Assembly: GCA_937930535.1 (NCBI GenBank)
Contig: CALGKJ010000019.1
Span: 1 to 42,811 of the forward strand
From: an uncultured Clostridia bacterium
GTDB lineage: Bacteria; Bacillota; Clostridia; Lutisporales; Lutisporaceae
Direction of reading: 5' to 3'
DNA: 42,811 bases
Position 1 is the stretch's first letter. Every line of letters begins with the position of its first letter. Below the pieces are notes generated by a model that was not told where the DNA came from, made no database searches, and saw only the letters and a list, made by a program, of their open reading frames with translations. Positions 25,553 to 34,923 of the stretch are shown one piece after another. The position numbers were made by a program, and so were the translations under genes.

Positions 25553-25600
25553 ATAACGATTGAAAAGGAGGCGGATTCTTTTTCAATCGTTATAATTTTA
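25553..25600 (+). terminator. Intrinsic terminator after the YkuS-like gene
   Basis: ATAACGATTGAAAA (25553-25566) pairs perfectly with TTTTCAATCGTTAT (25580-25593), then an AT-rich T tract. It starts 3 bases after the stop codon. Confidence 0.85.
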
Positions 25601-25663
25601 TTGTCCTTTATACATCAATCTTGAAATTCAGTATGTTATAGCTAAGGTACTTTAAAGTTGAGA

Positions 25664-25692
25664 ATATTAAATTGTGAAGTTGTTTCTCTATA
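25664..25692 (-). repeat. Dispersed repeat, left-half reverse copy
   Basis: The minus strand reads TATAGAGAAACAACTTCACA then AATTTAATATT, close to the left half of the copy at 29199. It lies upstream of the DUF72 gene. Confidence 0.65.
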
Positions 25693-25816
25693 CATAAATG
25701 TATATCATATACTTAGTGTGATTTATATAGTAAAATATTAAATAGCTGTTTAATCAAGCGGCTATAGGTGGTTGCTATAAGTGCTGCAAAACAAAAAAGA
25801 AAAAGGGGGGATTAAT

Positions 25817-26587
25817 TTGCTGCATATAGGTACATCAGGCTACAGCTACAAGGATTGGATAGGACCATTTTACCCTGAAGGAACAAAGCAGGGAGACATG
25901 CTTTCCATATATTCAAACACCTTTAGCTTTACAGAAATAAATTCTACATACTATAAAATACCCAATCCATATCTTTTTTTTAATATGCAGAAAAAAACCT
26001 GCGACAACTTTATTTTTACTGTAAAGCTTCATCAGTCAATGACTCATTCCAGGGATGCTAGTGGAAAGGATTATTCTGACTTTACAGATGCACTTAACGT
26101 ACTTAAGGATGTGGACAAACTAGGCTGCATAGTGGCGCAGTTTCCGTACTCCTTTCACAATATACCAGAAAACAAAGATTATTTACTTAAGCTTAAAGAA
26201 AGATTTTTAGGCTTTGATATAGTAGTAGAGTTTAGAAATAACAGGTGGTTATCCGAGGATGTTTTCCAAATGCTCAGAAATAACGAGCTGGGGTATATAT
26301 GTGTAGATGAGCCTGGTATATCAGGATTGCTGGATAAAAGGGCTGCCAGTACCTCACACACAGCTTATCTGAGGTTTCACGGAAGGAACAGCTCTAAGTG
26401 GTATAACCATAATGAATCCTATGAAAGGTATGATTATTGCTATAGTGAAAATGAGCTTAAGGAATGGGCTGATAAAATAAAGCAGCTTGAAAGCAATAGC
26501 AAAAATTGCTTTGTAAGCTTCAACAATCATTTTAAAGCACAGGCTGTTTTAAATGGCATGATGCTGAGGTCTATGCTTGCGGATTAA
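25817..26587 (+). CDS. DUF72 (YecE-like) TIM-barrel protein
   Basis: A 256-residue protein of the DUF72/YecE family, whose reaction is not established. It has the family start IGTSGYSYKDWIGPFYPEG, the EINSTYYKIPN segment, KLHQSMTHS, AQFPYSFHN, VEFRNNRWL and the RFHGRNSSKWY motif. I prefer TTG 25817, just after GGGGGG at about 25804-25810, because family members begin close to the IGTSGYSY motif. A GTG at 25781 with AGGTGG upstream is an alternative adding 12 residues. No neighbour clarifies function. Confidence 0.88.
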   Translation: MLHIGTSGYSYKDWIGPFYPEGTKQGDMLSIYSNTFSFTEINSTYYKIPNPYLFFNMQKKTCDNFIFTVKLHQSMTHSRDASGKDYSDFTDALNVLKDVDKLGCIVAQFPYSFHNIPENKDYLLKLKERFLGFDIVVEFRNNRWLSEDVFQMLRNNELGYICVDEPGISGLLDKRAASTSHTAYLRFHGRNSSKWYNHNESYERYDYCYSENELKEWADKIKQLESNSKNCFVSFNNHFKAQAVLNGMMLRSMLAD

Positions 26588-26644
26588 CTGCTTGCAGATT
26601 AACTGTACACATATATCATAATTTAGAGCTTTGGAGGGAAAATA

Positions 26645-26980
26645 ATGAAAAGACTGTCATTGTATTTAATTTATTTTTTATTGATTATTGCTGTAGGTTT
26701 AGCAATACCCGCTGTTATTACACTTGTTACAAATGAGTTCAAGCTTGATGTTGTTAAGTTCGGCAACTATACATTTATTTTATCCTTTTTTGCATCAATA
26801 ACTGGTGGAGTGATGATTGTTGCTAAGTTTGCTGAATTTAGCAGAAAAGTAAAAAAGAGTCAAAAGGACGAGGAAATAAAAATAGAAACAAATGATAAAA
26901 GCTTATTTGCAAGGCTGGACTATATTCTGCTATTATCTGGTTTGGTACTTGCTGTTATATCTTACTATTTAGTTGCTTAG
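26645..26980 (+). CDS. Small three-helix membrane protein, unknown
   Basis: A 111-residue protein with three hydrophobic segments: residues about 5-27, 41-63 and 92-110. A basic and acidic loop (SRKVKKSQKDEEIKIETNDK) lies between helices 2 and 3. I do not recognise a family. The ATG follows TTGGAGGGAAAAT. A short reading frame with its own ribosome site follows after 20 bases, so the two may be cotranscribed. Confidence 0.7.
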   Translation: MKRLSLYLIYFLLIIAVGLAIPAVITLVTNEFKLDVVKFGNYTFILSFFASITGGVMIVAKFAEFSRKVKKSQKDEEIKIETNDKSLFARLDYILLLSGLVLAVISYYLVA

Positions 26981-27000
26981 CAAAGTGAAAGGAGTATAAA

Positions 27001-27156
27001 ATTGAGAAGCTAAAGCAGGAGCTTGATCCCGCTCTTAAGGCTGTAAAAGCTGCTCTAGTAAAAGATATAGCATTAATAAAAAGCCAACAGTTAAACGGAA
27101 AGCGAATATATACTCCTATATCAGTATTTCCCTTGAATAATACTCAGAATAGATAA
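27001..27156 (+). CDS. Possible 51-codon small gene with an ATT start
   Basis: An uninterrupted frame runs from ATT 27001 to TAA 27154-27156. It is preceded by AAAGGAG (26988-26994) with a 6-base spacer, an ideal site for the ATT; the overlapping TTG at 27002 leads to a stop after three codons. The product would begin [20 protein letters not shown] and include [17 protein letters not shown]. It looks like a helical N-terminal half and a short tail, with codon use like its neighbours. ATT starts are rare, so it could also be the trace of a decayed gene. No family recognised. Confidence 0.45.
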   Translation: MEKLKQELDPALKAVKAALVKDIALIKSQQLNGKRIYTPISVFPLNNTQNR

Positions 27157-27199
27157 TATAAAGCTGACTACAGTACCTAAAACAGAAGGTTGTGATTAT

Positions 27200-29083
27200 T
27201 TGAATACAAGAGAAAAATATCTTCCAATTTCAAAGGAAGACATGCGAAAACGTGGAATCGAACAGTTGGATTTTATATACATAAGCGGAGATGCATATGT
27301 TGATCACCCGAGCTTTGGACACGCCATTATTACAAGAATACTTGAAAGCAGAGGGTACAAGGTAGGCATAATTCCACAGCCAGACTGGAAAAACCTAGAT
27401 TCATTTAAGATTCTAGGAAAGCCTAGACTTGGATTTTTAGTATCCTCAGGCAATATTGACTCTATGGTAAATCATTATACAGCAAGCAAAAAAAGAAGGC
27501 GTGAGGACTTGTACTCTCCCGGCGGACAAAAGGGAAAAAGACCTGACAGAGCAGTTATGGTATACTGCAACAGATTAAAGGAAGCCTACAAGGATGTGCC
27601 GGTTATCATAGGAGGCATAGAAGCAAGTCTTAGAAGATTTGCTCACTATGACTATTGGGATAATCGAGTCAGACGTTCTATTATTTTAGATTCCAAGGCA
27701 GATTTGCTGATATATGGTATGGGTGAAAAGCCGATAATACAAATAGCGGAAGCCTTGGATTCGGGAATGGAAATAAAATATATTACTTACATAAATGGTA
27801 CTGTTTATGCTACGTCCGAGCTGGATAACATACCAGAATCAATTGTTGTGCCAGGCTATGAAGAAGTAAGCAGCAGTAAAAGAAAGTATGCACAGGCGTT
27901 TATGGTACAGCATGAGGAGCAGGATTTTCAGACAGGAAAGACCATAATACAGCCTCATGGAGATAGATTTGTGGTACAAAACCCTCCAGCCAAAGCCTTA
28001 ACACAAATAGAGCTGGATGATGTCTACAATCTGCATTATACCAGACAGTACCACCCTATATATGAAAAGCAGGGAGGGATTCCCGCCCTTACGGAAGTAA
28101 AGTTCAGTCTTGTATCCCAAAGAGGCTGCTTTGGAGGCTGTTCCTTCTGTGCGCTGCATTTCCATCAAGGCAGAATAATACAAAGCAGAAGTCATGAGTC
28201 TATTATAGATGAGGCTAAGCAGCTTATAGAGGATCCAGAGTTTAAGGGCTACATCCATGACGTAGGCGGTCCTACTGCCAATTTTAGAAATGCAGCCTGC
28301 GAAAAGCAGCTGCGTGAAGGAGTATGTAAAAAGAAGCAGTGTCTGCATCCTTCACCCTGCAAGAAGTTGAACGTTGACCATAAGGACTATCTGGAGCTGC
28401 TGAGAAAGCTGCGGAATATGCCTAAGATAAAGAAGGTTTTTGTACGTTCAGGTCTTCGATATGACTATATTATGGCAGATAGGAATGATGAGTTTTTAAA
28501 GGAACTGTGTGAGCATCATATCAGCGGACAGCTAAAGGTTGCCCCTGAACATGTATCGGATAGAGTATTAAGGTATATGGGAAAGCCTGGGCGGGAGGTA
28601 TATGATCGTTTTGTGGGTAAGTATTTTAGAACTAACAAAAAGCTGGGCAAGGAGCAGTATCTTGTTCCATATCTGATGTCAGGACATCCCGGAAGCGATC
28701 TTAGTGCAGCAATAGAGCTTGCTGAATATGTTCGGGATATGGGCTATAACCCGGAGCAGATACAGGAGTTTTACCCGACCCCCGGAACTTTGTCAACCTG
28801 CATGTATTATACAGAGCTTGATCCAAGAACCATGAAGCATGTATATGTACCCAAAAGTGATGAGGAAAAGGCAATGCAGAGGGCACTTATACAATACAGA
28901 GATCCCAAAAACTACGAGCTTGTATATAAAGCCCTTACTATGGCAGGAAGAAAGGATCTTATAGGCTATGATGATAAATGCCTGATAAAACCATCCTCAA
29001 GGCAGCCGGGAAAAGGAACAAATGCAAAACCAGTAACAACAGGTAAAAATAATAAACCTAGAGATTCAAGAAGACACAGATAA
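27200..29083 (+). CDS. YgiQ-type radical SAM protein (UPF0313)
   Basis: A 627-residue protein of the YgiQ family. The radical SAM cluster motif is [18 protein letters not shown] (CxxxCxxC) near residue 310. An N-terminal cobalamin-binding-like half precedes it ([22 protein letters not shown]), and [24 protein letters not shown] is a family signature. Cys-rich [12 protein letters not shown] and LKVAPEHVS segments follow the core. The C-tail is Lys/Arg/Pro-rich. The reaction is not firmly known. The TTG at 27200 gives the usual start ([11 protein letters not shown]), though its ribosome site GAAGGTTG is only fair. Confidence 0.9.
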   Translation: MNTREKYLPISKEDMRKRGIEQLDFIYISGDAYVDHPSFGHAIITRILESRGYKVGIIPQPDWKNLDSFKILGKPRLGFLVSSGNIDSMVNHYTASKKRRREDLYSPGGQKGKRPDRAVMVYCNRLKEAYKDVPVIIGGIEASLRRFAHYDYWDNRVRRSIILDSKADLLIYGMGEKPIIQIAEALDSGMEIKYITYINGTVYATSELDNIPESIVVPGYEEVSSSKRKYAQAFMVQHEEQDFQTGKTIIQPHGDRFVVQNPPAKALTQIELDDVYNLHYTRQYHPIYEKQGGIPALTEVKFSLVSQRGCFGGCSFCALHFHQGRIIQSRSHESIIDEAKQLIEDPEFKGYIHDVGGPTANFRNAACEKQLREGVCKKKQCLHPSPCKKLNVDHKDYLELLRKLRNMPKIKKVFVRSGLRYDYIMADRNDEFLKELCEHHISGQLKVAPEHVSDRVLRYMGKPGREVYDRFVGKYFRTNKKLGKEQYLVPYLMSGHPGSDLSAAIELAEYVRDMGYNPEQIQEFYPTPGTLSTCMYYTELDPRTMKHVYVPKSDEEKAMQRALIQYRDPKNYELVYKALTMAGRKDLIGYDDKCLIKPSSRQPGKGTNAKPVTTGKNNKPRDSRRHR

Positions 29084-29143
29084 ACAACATCTAAATAGAA
29101 ATAATCAGAATAGTGATTTTATATAACAAAGCTGCCTTTTCTG

Positions 29144-29173
29144 TTTACTTTTATTAAATATGTTTGATAAAAT
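29144..29173 (+). promoter_or_regulatory. Promoter candidate for the hut cluster
   Basis: TTTACT (29144-29149), an 18-base spacer and TAAAAT (29168-29173) with an upstream TG form an extended -10 promoter. A repeat copy then occupies the leader before hutH. Confidence 0.5.
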
Positions 29174-29198
29174 AGAATTTGAATACTGCAAAAAATTT

Positions 29199-29262
29199 AA
29201 TAGAGAAACAACTTCATAATTTAATATTTTCAGTTGTTTCTCCCAAAGAGCTTAGAGACTTT
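29199..29262 (+). repeat. Dispersed hairpin repeat in the hutH leader
   Basis: The first hairpin is intact: GAGAAACAACT (29202-29212) and AGTTGTTTCTC (29232-29242). The second half (CAAAGAGCTTAGAGACTTTTAG) is shortened and changed. It lies between the likely promoter and the hutH ribosome site, so the mRNA leader may carry the hairpin. Confidence 0.75.
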
Positions 29263-29298
29263 TAGTTTAATTAATATTGTGAGGGGTGGGGCTATAAA

Positions 29299-30825
29299 AT
29301 GAAGCACTTAGTAATAGATGGAAATAATCTTACCATACAAGATGTAGTAAACGTAGCTAGAAATTTTTATGAGGTTACACTATCGGAGCAGGCAATACAG
29401 AAGGTAAGATATGCCAGAGAATACGTGGACCGTCTGGTTGATGAAGAAGCAGTGGTATATGGTATTACTACAGGCTTTGGTAAATTCAGTGATACCTTTA
29501 TATCCAAGGAAGATACCAAGGCACTTCAAAGAAACCTGATAATAAGCCATGCTTGTTCTTTAGGAGATCCATTACCAGAGGAAACAGTACGAGCAATGAT
29601 GCTTTTAAGAGCTAACGCTTTATCAAAGGGATATTCAGGAATAAGATTAGAAACCTTAAATACCCTTATTGAAATGTTAAATAAAGGAGTTCATCCCATA
29701 GTACCAGAAAAAGGCTCCTTGGGTGCCAGCGGAGATTTGGCTCCATTGGCAACTATGGTTCTCGTAATGCTGGGTGATGGAGAAGCCATATACAAGGGTG
29801 AGAGAATGCCTGGCAGAGAAGCTATGAATAAAGCCGGCATAGAAATAGTGGAACTGACCTCAAAGGAGGGGCTTGCACTTATCAATGGAACACAAGCAAT
29901 GACCGCTATAGGCTCTCTGGCAGTCTATGATGCTGAAAACCTGATAAAAAACGCAGACATAATAGCTTCAATGACCTTGGAAGCCTTAAGAGGTATAGTA
30001 AATGCCTTTGATGAAAAGGTTCACAAAGCAAGAGGACAAAAAGGACAGTTTATTACTGCTAAAAATGTACTTAGATTGGTAGAAGGCAGTGAGTTAACCA
30101 CTACACAAGGACAAATCAGAGTTCAGGACGCATATACCTTAAGATGTATACCACAGATTCATGGAGCCAGCAGAGATGCTATAAATTATGTAAAAAATAT
30201 AGCAGCAATAGAAATTAATGCAGCTACTGACAATCCCTTAATATTTGCCGATCAGGAGGAAGTAATATCTGGAGGCAACTTCCATGGGCAGCCTATGGCA
30301 TTAGCTATGGACTTTCTGGGAATAGCAGTATCTGAGCTGGCAAACGTATCAGAAAGAAGACTGGAAAGACTGGTGAATCCACAGTTAAATGATTTACCTG
30401 CTTTTCTTACAAGAAAGGGCGGTCTCAATTCTGGTTTTATGATAACACAATACACAGCAGCTTCCATTGTGTCAGAAAATAAGATATTGGCACATCCAGC
30501 AAGTGTTGATTCCATACCTTCGTCGGCTAATCAGGAAGACCATGTAAGCATGGGGACTACTGCCGCCAGAAAAGCAAGAGTTATGCTGGATAATGCACAA
30601 AAGGTAATCGCAATAGAAGCCTTTGCAGCATCACAGGCACTAACCTTTAGAGGAGATGTGAAGCTGGGAGCAGGTACTGCCGAGGTATACAAGGCGATAA
30701 GAAAAGAAGTGCCCCCAGTAGAGGAAGACAGGATAATGTATATAGATATGAACAAGCTTGACAAAATGGTAAAAAACGAAGTGCTGATTAAGGCAGCGGA
30801 AGAAGCTGTTGGGGAATTGGAGTGA
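29299..30825 (+). CDS. hutH: Histidine ammonia-lyase
   Basis: Converts L-histidine to urocanate and ammonia, the first step of histidine breakdown. The 508-residue length is typical. The Ala143-Ser144-Gly145 triad in GSLGASGDLAPLA forms the MIO electrophile. Other conserved segments are YGITTGFGKF, FHGQPMALAMD and the late QEDHVSMGTTAARKA. ATG 29299 has GAGGGGTGG. It overlaps or abuts hutI. Urocanase (hutU), the next enzyme, is not in the cluster or elsewhere in the window. Confidence 0.96.
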   Translation: MKHLVIDGNNLTIQDVVNVARNFYEVTLSEQAIQKVRYAREYVDRLVDEEAVVYGITTGFGKFSDTFISKEDTKALQRNLIISHACSLGDPLPEETVRAMMLLRANALSKGYSGIRLETLNTLIEMLNKGVHPIVPEKGSLGASGDLAPLATMVLVMLGDGEAIYKGERMPGREAMNKAGIEIVELTSKEGLALINGTQAMTAIGSLAVYDAENLIKNADIIASMTLEALRGIVNAFDEKVHKARGQKGQFITAKNVLRLVEGSELTTTQGQIRVQDAYTLRCIPQIHGASRDAINYVKNIAAIEINAATDNPLIFADQEEVISGGNFHGQPMALAMDFLGIAVSELANVSERRLERLVNPQLNDLPAFLTRKGGLNSGFMITQYTAASIVSENKILAHPASVDSIPSSANQEDHVSMGTTAARKARVMLDNAQKVIAIEAFAASQALTFRGDVKLGAGTAEVYKAIRKEVPPVEEDRIMYIDMNKLDKMVKNEVLIKAAEEAVGELE

Positions 30826-30830
30826 AGATA

Positions 30831-32072
30831 ATGAAAGCGGATATGATTATTATAAATGCCTCCAATATAGTAAGCTGTTCAGATGTACAAGGCAGCGGAA
30901 TAATAAATGACGGATATATTGCTGTAAAGGATGGCATAATACTTGACGTAAGCTCTGGAAATGCTCCAAAAGAGCTTAAAGGAGAAAATACAACAATAAT
31001 TGACGCACATGGCAAAACTGTTACTCCCGGCTTGATAGATGCACATACCCATCTTGTGCATGGCGGCTCACGTGAAAAAGAGCTGCCTCTTAAACTAAAA
31101 GGAGTACCCTATCTTGAAATATTAAAAATGGGTGGGGGAATACTAAGCACAGTAAGAAATACCAGAAGTGCGTCTAAAGAAGAACTTAAATCAAAAGCTG
31201 TGCAAAGCCTCAATCAAATGCTTTTACATGGAACTACAACAGTAGAAGCAAAAAGCGGCTATGGCTTGGATTTTGATACAGAGATTAAATGTCTGGAGGC
31301 GGCTAAGGAGCTGAATACAACACATCCAGTAGACATAATATCTACATATATGGGCGCACATGCCATTCCAGAAGAGTATAAAGGAAATACTCAAGGCTAC
31401 ATAAGCTTTATGGTTGACAAGGTTATGCCCTACGTTGCTGACAAGGGACTTGCTGAGTTTTTGGATGTTTTCTGTGAAGAAGGCGTTTTCTCACCAGAGG
31501 AATCCAGATATATTATGAAGGAAGCCCAAAAGCTGGGCTTTAAATTAAAGATACACGCAGATGAAATAATACCACTAAATGGAGCAGAGCTTGCCGTAGA
31601 AATGAAGGCAGCCTCTGCGGATCATCTTTTGGCTGCTTCGGATGAAGGTATAGCTGCAATGGCAAAGGCAGGGGTAACAGCAGTAACTTTGCCGGGAACA
31701 TCCTTTTACCTTATGCTGGGTAAATATGCACAAGCCAGGAAAATGCTTGACTGTGGTGTAAGGGTGGCTATAGCTACAGACTATAACCCGGGAACCTGTC
31801 CTACAGAAAACTTGCAGTCAATTATGACCTTTGCCTGCTTTGGCATGAAGATGACTCCAGAGGAAATAATCAAGGCAATGACATTAAATGCAGCCTATGC
31901 CATTGATAGAAACACTGAAATAGGAAGTATAGAAAAGGGTAAAAAAGCGGACTTGGTTATTTTTAACGCACCCAATATTGATTATGTAGTATATCACTTT
32001 GGTATAAACCATGTTGAAAAAGTTATAAAGAATGGTAATATAGTAGTAGAAGAAGGCAAAATTATAATATGA
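30831..32072 (+). CDS. hutI: Imidazolonepropionase
   Basis: Metal-dependent amidohydrolase that opens 4-imidazolone-5-propionate to N-formimino-L-glutamate, the third step of histidine breakdown. Metal and substrate motifs: DAHTHLVHGGSREKE, YMGAHAIPEEYK, KIHADEIIPLNGAELA and ATDYNPGTCPTENLQ. The length is 413 residues from ATG 30831, which has GGAG at 30819-30822. A GTG at 30822 that overlaps the hutH stop by 4 bases is an alternative start. Tight spacing with hutH and the downstream gene indicates one operon. Confidence 0.95.
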   Translation: MKADMIIINASNIVSCSDVQGSGIINDGYIAVKDGIILDVSSGNAPKELKGENTTIIDAHGKTVTPGLIDAHTHLVHGGSREKELPLKLKGVPYLEILKMGGGILSTVRNTRSASKEELKSKAVQSLNQMLLHGTTTVEAKSGYGLDFDTEIKCLEAAKELNTTHPVDIISTYMGAHAIPEEYKGNTQGYISFMVDKVMPYVADKGLAEFLDVFCEEGVFSPEESRYIMKEAQKLGFKLKIHADEIIPLNGAELAVEMKAASADHLLAASDEGIAAMAKAGVTAVTLPGTSFYLMLGKYAQARKMLDCGVRVAIATDYNPGTCPTENLQSIMTFACFGMKMTPEEIIKAMTLNAAYAIDRNTEIGSIEKGKKADLVIFNAPNIDYVVYHFGINHVEKVIKNGNIVVEEGKIII

Positions 32073-32082
32073 GGTGGTACAA

Positions 32083-32727
32083 ATGAGTTTATTAGTGGAT
32101 AAAACAGTAAAAGACTATTGTGATATTTTAGCAAGCAAAGAGCCTGCTCCTGGCGGCGGAAGTACTGCTGCACTTTCTGGAGCACTTGCTGCATCTCTGA
32201 CCATGATGGTAGTAAATCTTTCTGTGGGCAAAAAAGCATATGAAGCATTGGATGAAAGCATTAAGAGTAAGTTTGTGGCTGACGGCGAAATAATCCAAGA
32301 CCTCAAGGATCAGCTTACAGGACTGGTTGATGAGGACACCAATGCATTTAATAAATTTATGGAGGCTATGAAGCTTCCAAAGGATACAGATGAGCAAAAA
32401 GCTGAAAGAAATGCCAAAATGCAAGAAGCAAGCGTATACGCTCTTCAAGTTCCCCTGACTACTGCACAAAGATGCTTTGAAATACTTCAAAATCAAGAAA
32501 CAATAGCTGCATATGGAAATAAAAATGCTGTATCGGATGTAGGAGTAGGAGCACTTCTTGCTTTAGCTGGATTAGAGGGTGCGGTACTTAATGTAAAAAT
32601 AAACCTTCCTGGTATAGAAGACGAAGCAATCAGGGAGCTGGCAGCAAGCAGCTGCAAAAAACTTTTAGAAGAAGGAAGAAAGCTTCAAAGCAAAATAATG
32701 GATATTGTAAATAGCAAAATTGGATAG
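32083..32727 (+). CDS. fchA: Formimidoyltetrahydrofolate cyclodeaminase (FTCD_C family)
   Basis: A 214-residue helical enzyme that releases ammonia from formimidoyl-THF to give methenyl-THF; the homologous clostridial FchA acts as methenyl-THF cyclohydrolase. Family marks: EPAPGGGSTAALSGALAASL near the N-terminus, VNLSVGKKAYE, VPLTTAQRCFEIL and the ISDVGVGALLALAGLEGA-like stretch. ATG 32083 is preferred (GAGGTGG 32071-32077); GTG 32074 lies inside that site. It is coupled to hutI, so the cyclodeaminase role in histidine degradation is the natural reading. The formiminotransferase that loads folate is not present here. Confidence 0.88.
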   Translation: MSLLVDKTVKDYCDILASKEPAPGGGSTAALSGALAASLTMMVVNLSVGKKAYEALDESIKSKFVADGEIIQDLKDQLTGLVDEDTNAFNKFMEAMKLPKDTDEQKAERNAKMQEASVYALQVPLTTAQRCFEILQNQETIAAYGNKNAVSDVGVGALLALAGLEGAVLNVKINLPGIEDEAIRELAASSCKKLLEEGRKLQSKIMDIVNSKIG

Positions 32728-32736
32728 GATGGTTCG

Positions 32737-32925
32737 ATGATTACAAAAGAAATGATAGACAGAATAAATTTTCTTTCAAAAAAATCAAAAAATGAAGGGC
32801 TTACAGAGAACGAAAAGCTGGAGCAGCAAGAGCTGCGCAGAAAGTACATAGATTGTATTAAAGGACAGGTAAGACAGCAGCTTGACAGTATAAAATATGT
32901 AGAAGATGAAGAAAAGCCTAACTAG
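32737..32925 (+). CDS. DUF896 (YnzC-like) small protein
   Basis: A 62-residue charged, helical protein of the DUF896/UPF0291 family: ITKEMIDRINFLSKKSKNEG, LTENEKLEQQELRRKYI and the end KGQVRQQLDSI. In Bacillus one member, YneB's neighbour family YnzC, is small and of unclear role. The start ATG 32737 lies 9 bases after the cyclodeaminase stop, so it is probably read from the hut transcript, though a functional link is not implied. Confidence 0.85.
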   Translation: MITKEMIDRINFLSKKSKNEGLTENEKLEQQELRRKYIDCIKGQVRQQLDSIKYVEDEEKPN

Positions 32926-32934
32926 CAGTAATAC

Positions 32935-32966
32935 GAGTGATGCATAAAACATCACTCTTTTCTTTT
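32935..32966 (+). terminator. Intrinsic terminator ending the hut-DUF896 unit
   Basis: GAGTGATG (32935-32942) and CATCACTC (32950-32957) form a perfect 8-base stem followed by TTTTCTTTT. Confidence 0.88.
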
Positions 32967-33074
32967 GAATTTTCGAACATTTAGCTTTAAATTTACCAGA
33001 CCATGATGGTATAATAGAAATATATACAGATATGAAATTTATAGGAACTGATAATTTGCAAAGGGGGAATAGTC

Positions 33075-33530
33075 TTGGCTGAAATACAACTGGTGATATT
33101 TAAACTGGGTCATGAGGAATATGGTGTAAACATAATGCAAGTTCAGGAAATAGGGGAATATAAGCAGCCTATAAAGGTTCCCAACGCACCTGCATTTATA
33201 GAAGGTATTATCAATCTCAGAGGTGACGTTATTCCAATAATAAGCTTGCACAAGAGATTTAATATTCCAAAATCAGAGCTTAGCGATCTTACTAGACTAA
33301 TCGTTATAAATGTTGAAGATAGAAAGGTAGGATTCGTTGTTGATGATGCTTCTGAGGTGCTGACAATAAACAGCAGTAATGTGGAAGATGCACCGGCTAT
33401 GATAGCGGGCGCAGATAGAAAATATATTTCTGGTGTTGGCAAGGTGGGCGAAAGAATACTGATAGTACTTGATTTAAACAAGCTATTTAATGAGGATGAA
33501 CACAGCCAGATTCAGACATTAGAGGTTTAA
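33075..33530 (+). CDS. cheW: CheW-type chemotaxis coupling protein
   Basis: A 151-residue single-domain CheW protein that normally links chemoreceptors to the CheA kinase. The fold marks are IFKLGHEEYGVNIMQVQEI, the IEGIINLRGDVIPIISLHKRF core (residues about 46-66), VGFVVDDASEVL and GVGKVGERILIVLDLNKLF. The TTG at 33075 follows AAAGGGGGAAT at a good distance, and the family begins near this residue. It is an orphan: no cheA, receptor or motility gene is in the window, and a terminator closes it. Confidence 0.92.
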   Translation: MAEIQLVIFKLGHEEYGVNIMQVQEIGEYKQPIKVPNAPAFIEGIINLRGDVIPIISLHKRFNIPKSELSDLTRLIVINVEDRKVGFVVDDASEVLTINSSNVEDAPAMIAGADRKYISGVGKVGERILIVLDLNKLFNEDEHSQIQTLEV

Positions 33531-33574
33531 AATCAATTATTGCAGTGGTTGGATTTTTCGAGTATCAGCTACAT

Positions 33575-33600
33575 AAAAGCGGCGTATGCCGTTTTTTTTT
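33575..33600 (+). terminator. Intrinsic terminator after cheW
   Basis: A short GC stem, GCGGC with GCCGT around a GTAT loop, is flanked by A4 and T9. The rest of the gap to 33762 is AT-rich with several TATAAT-like boxes. Confidence 0.85.
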
Positions 33601-33761
33601 GCAAAATTGTAAAAAATCTATAAAATTCATTACTAATTATACATTAAAAATGTAGTTTTTATAACGAATTATATTATAATATAGTATAATGATTATAGTT
33701 ACAACAATACACAAAGGTAAGACATGCTGTTTGTTTCTGAAGGAAAGCATTTATTATAACG

Positions 33762-34919
33762 ATGAAAAAGGGGTTGTTCAATATAGATAGAATTAATGAA
33801 ATAATTCAGAATACAATAGATGTAATAGACAAAAGCAGAGGCGAGCTGTTTGATATTGCTGAAAGTACAAGAAGAGAATGTAAGCTGATAGAGGATGAGC
33901 TTGCGCAGGTAAAGCAGCAGACCAGTGAAATTATTAAGCAGGTTGATGCCCTTGAAGCGTCAGAAAAGGAAAGCCGTCAAAAACTAATGGAGGTAAGTCA
34001 AAATATCAAGGATCACACTGAACAGGATGTACGCATAGCTTATGAAAAGGCAAGAGATTTACAGGTGCAGAGTATGATAAAAAAAGCAGAGGAGCAGCAG
34101 TTGATACAAAAACGCAGTGAGCTTGAAAGAAGACTGCGTATGGTTTCCGAGACTACAGCAAAGGCGGAGTCTCTTGTATCAAGGGTAGGTATTGCTATGG
34201 GATATTTAAGCGGCGGCTTGCAGGACTTGTATATACAGCTTGAGGACATAAAGCAGAAGCAGTTTTTAGGCATAAAAATCATAAAGGCTCAGGAAGAAGA
34301 ACGTAAAAGAGTAGCTAGAGAAATACACGATGGACCGGCGCAGCTTATGGCTAACTTAGTAATAAAGACTGAGCTGTGTGAAAAGCTTGTAGATATGGAT
34401 ACGGAAAAAGCAAAGTTGGAGCTTGACAATCTTAGGGAGACTGCTCGTTGCAGCTTAAGAGATATAAGAAAAATAATATATGATTTAAGACCCATGTCCT
34501 TGGATGATTTAGGTCTTATTCCTACAGTGCAAAGGTTTATAGCAAATTATATTGAGGAAACCAGAGTTAATGTAGAGTTTCTTGTGCTTGGGGAAGCTAG
34601 GGAGTTAAAGCCAATAATCGAGCTGGCTATATTCAGATTAATACAGGAAGCTTTAAATAATGTAAAAAAACATGCTTTTTCTAAGCTTGTAAATGTAAAG
34701 ATAGAGTTTATGCAGGACTTTATAAATATTATAGTAAATGATGATGGTAGAGGCTTCGATAGGGATAACCTGGTTATACAAGGAGAAAACTGCGGTTATG
34801 GGCTATTAAGCATGAGAGAGAGAGTAGAGCTTTTAAATGGTAAGTTTGAGCTTAAATCTAATATAGGCAAGGGAACCAGGATTTTTGTAAACATACCTTT
34901 GCAAATAAATGAGGAGTGA
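33762..34919 (+). CDS. degS: Two-component sensor histidine kinase DegS
   Basis: A 385-residue cytoplasmic kinase, the same length as Bacillus DegS. The N-terminal half is a sensor coiled coil (about residues 20-130). The HisKA_3 motif is EEERKRVAREIHDGPAQLM with phosphoacceptor His189, the known position in Bacillus. The ATPase domain has NNVKKHA, DDGRGFD and GYGLLSMRERVELLNG. Target is DegU, encoded 4 bases downstream. The ATG at 33762 has only a distant GAAGGAAAG; a TTG at 33774 is an alternative, but the numbering favours 33762. There is no membrane segment, so signals are sensed inside the cell. Confidence 0.95.
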   Translation: MKKGLFNIDRINEIIQNTIDVIDKSRGELFDIAESTRRECKLIEDELAQVKQQTSEIIKQVDALEASEKESRQKLMEVSQNIKDHTEQDVRIAYEKARDLQVQSMIKKAEEQQLIQKRSELERRLRMVSETTAKAESLVSRVGIAMGYLSGGLQDLYIQLEDIKQKQFLGIKIIKAQEEERKRVAREIHDGPAQLMANLVIKTELCEKLVDMDTEKAKLELDNLRETARCSLRDIRKIIYDLRPMSLDDLGLIPTVQRFIANYIEETRVNVEFLVLGEARELKPIIELAIFRLIQEALNNVKKHAFSKLVNVKIEFMQDFINIIVNDDGRGFDRDNLVIQGENCGYGLLSMRERVELLNGKFELKSNIGKGTRIFVNIPLQINEE

Positions 34920-34923
34920 TTAT

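Noticed and set aside
32971-32985. Partial SOS-like CGAACAT before cheW
   Set aside because: Only one half-site; the matching GTTC half is missing.
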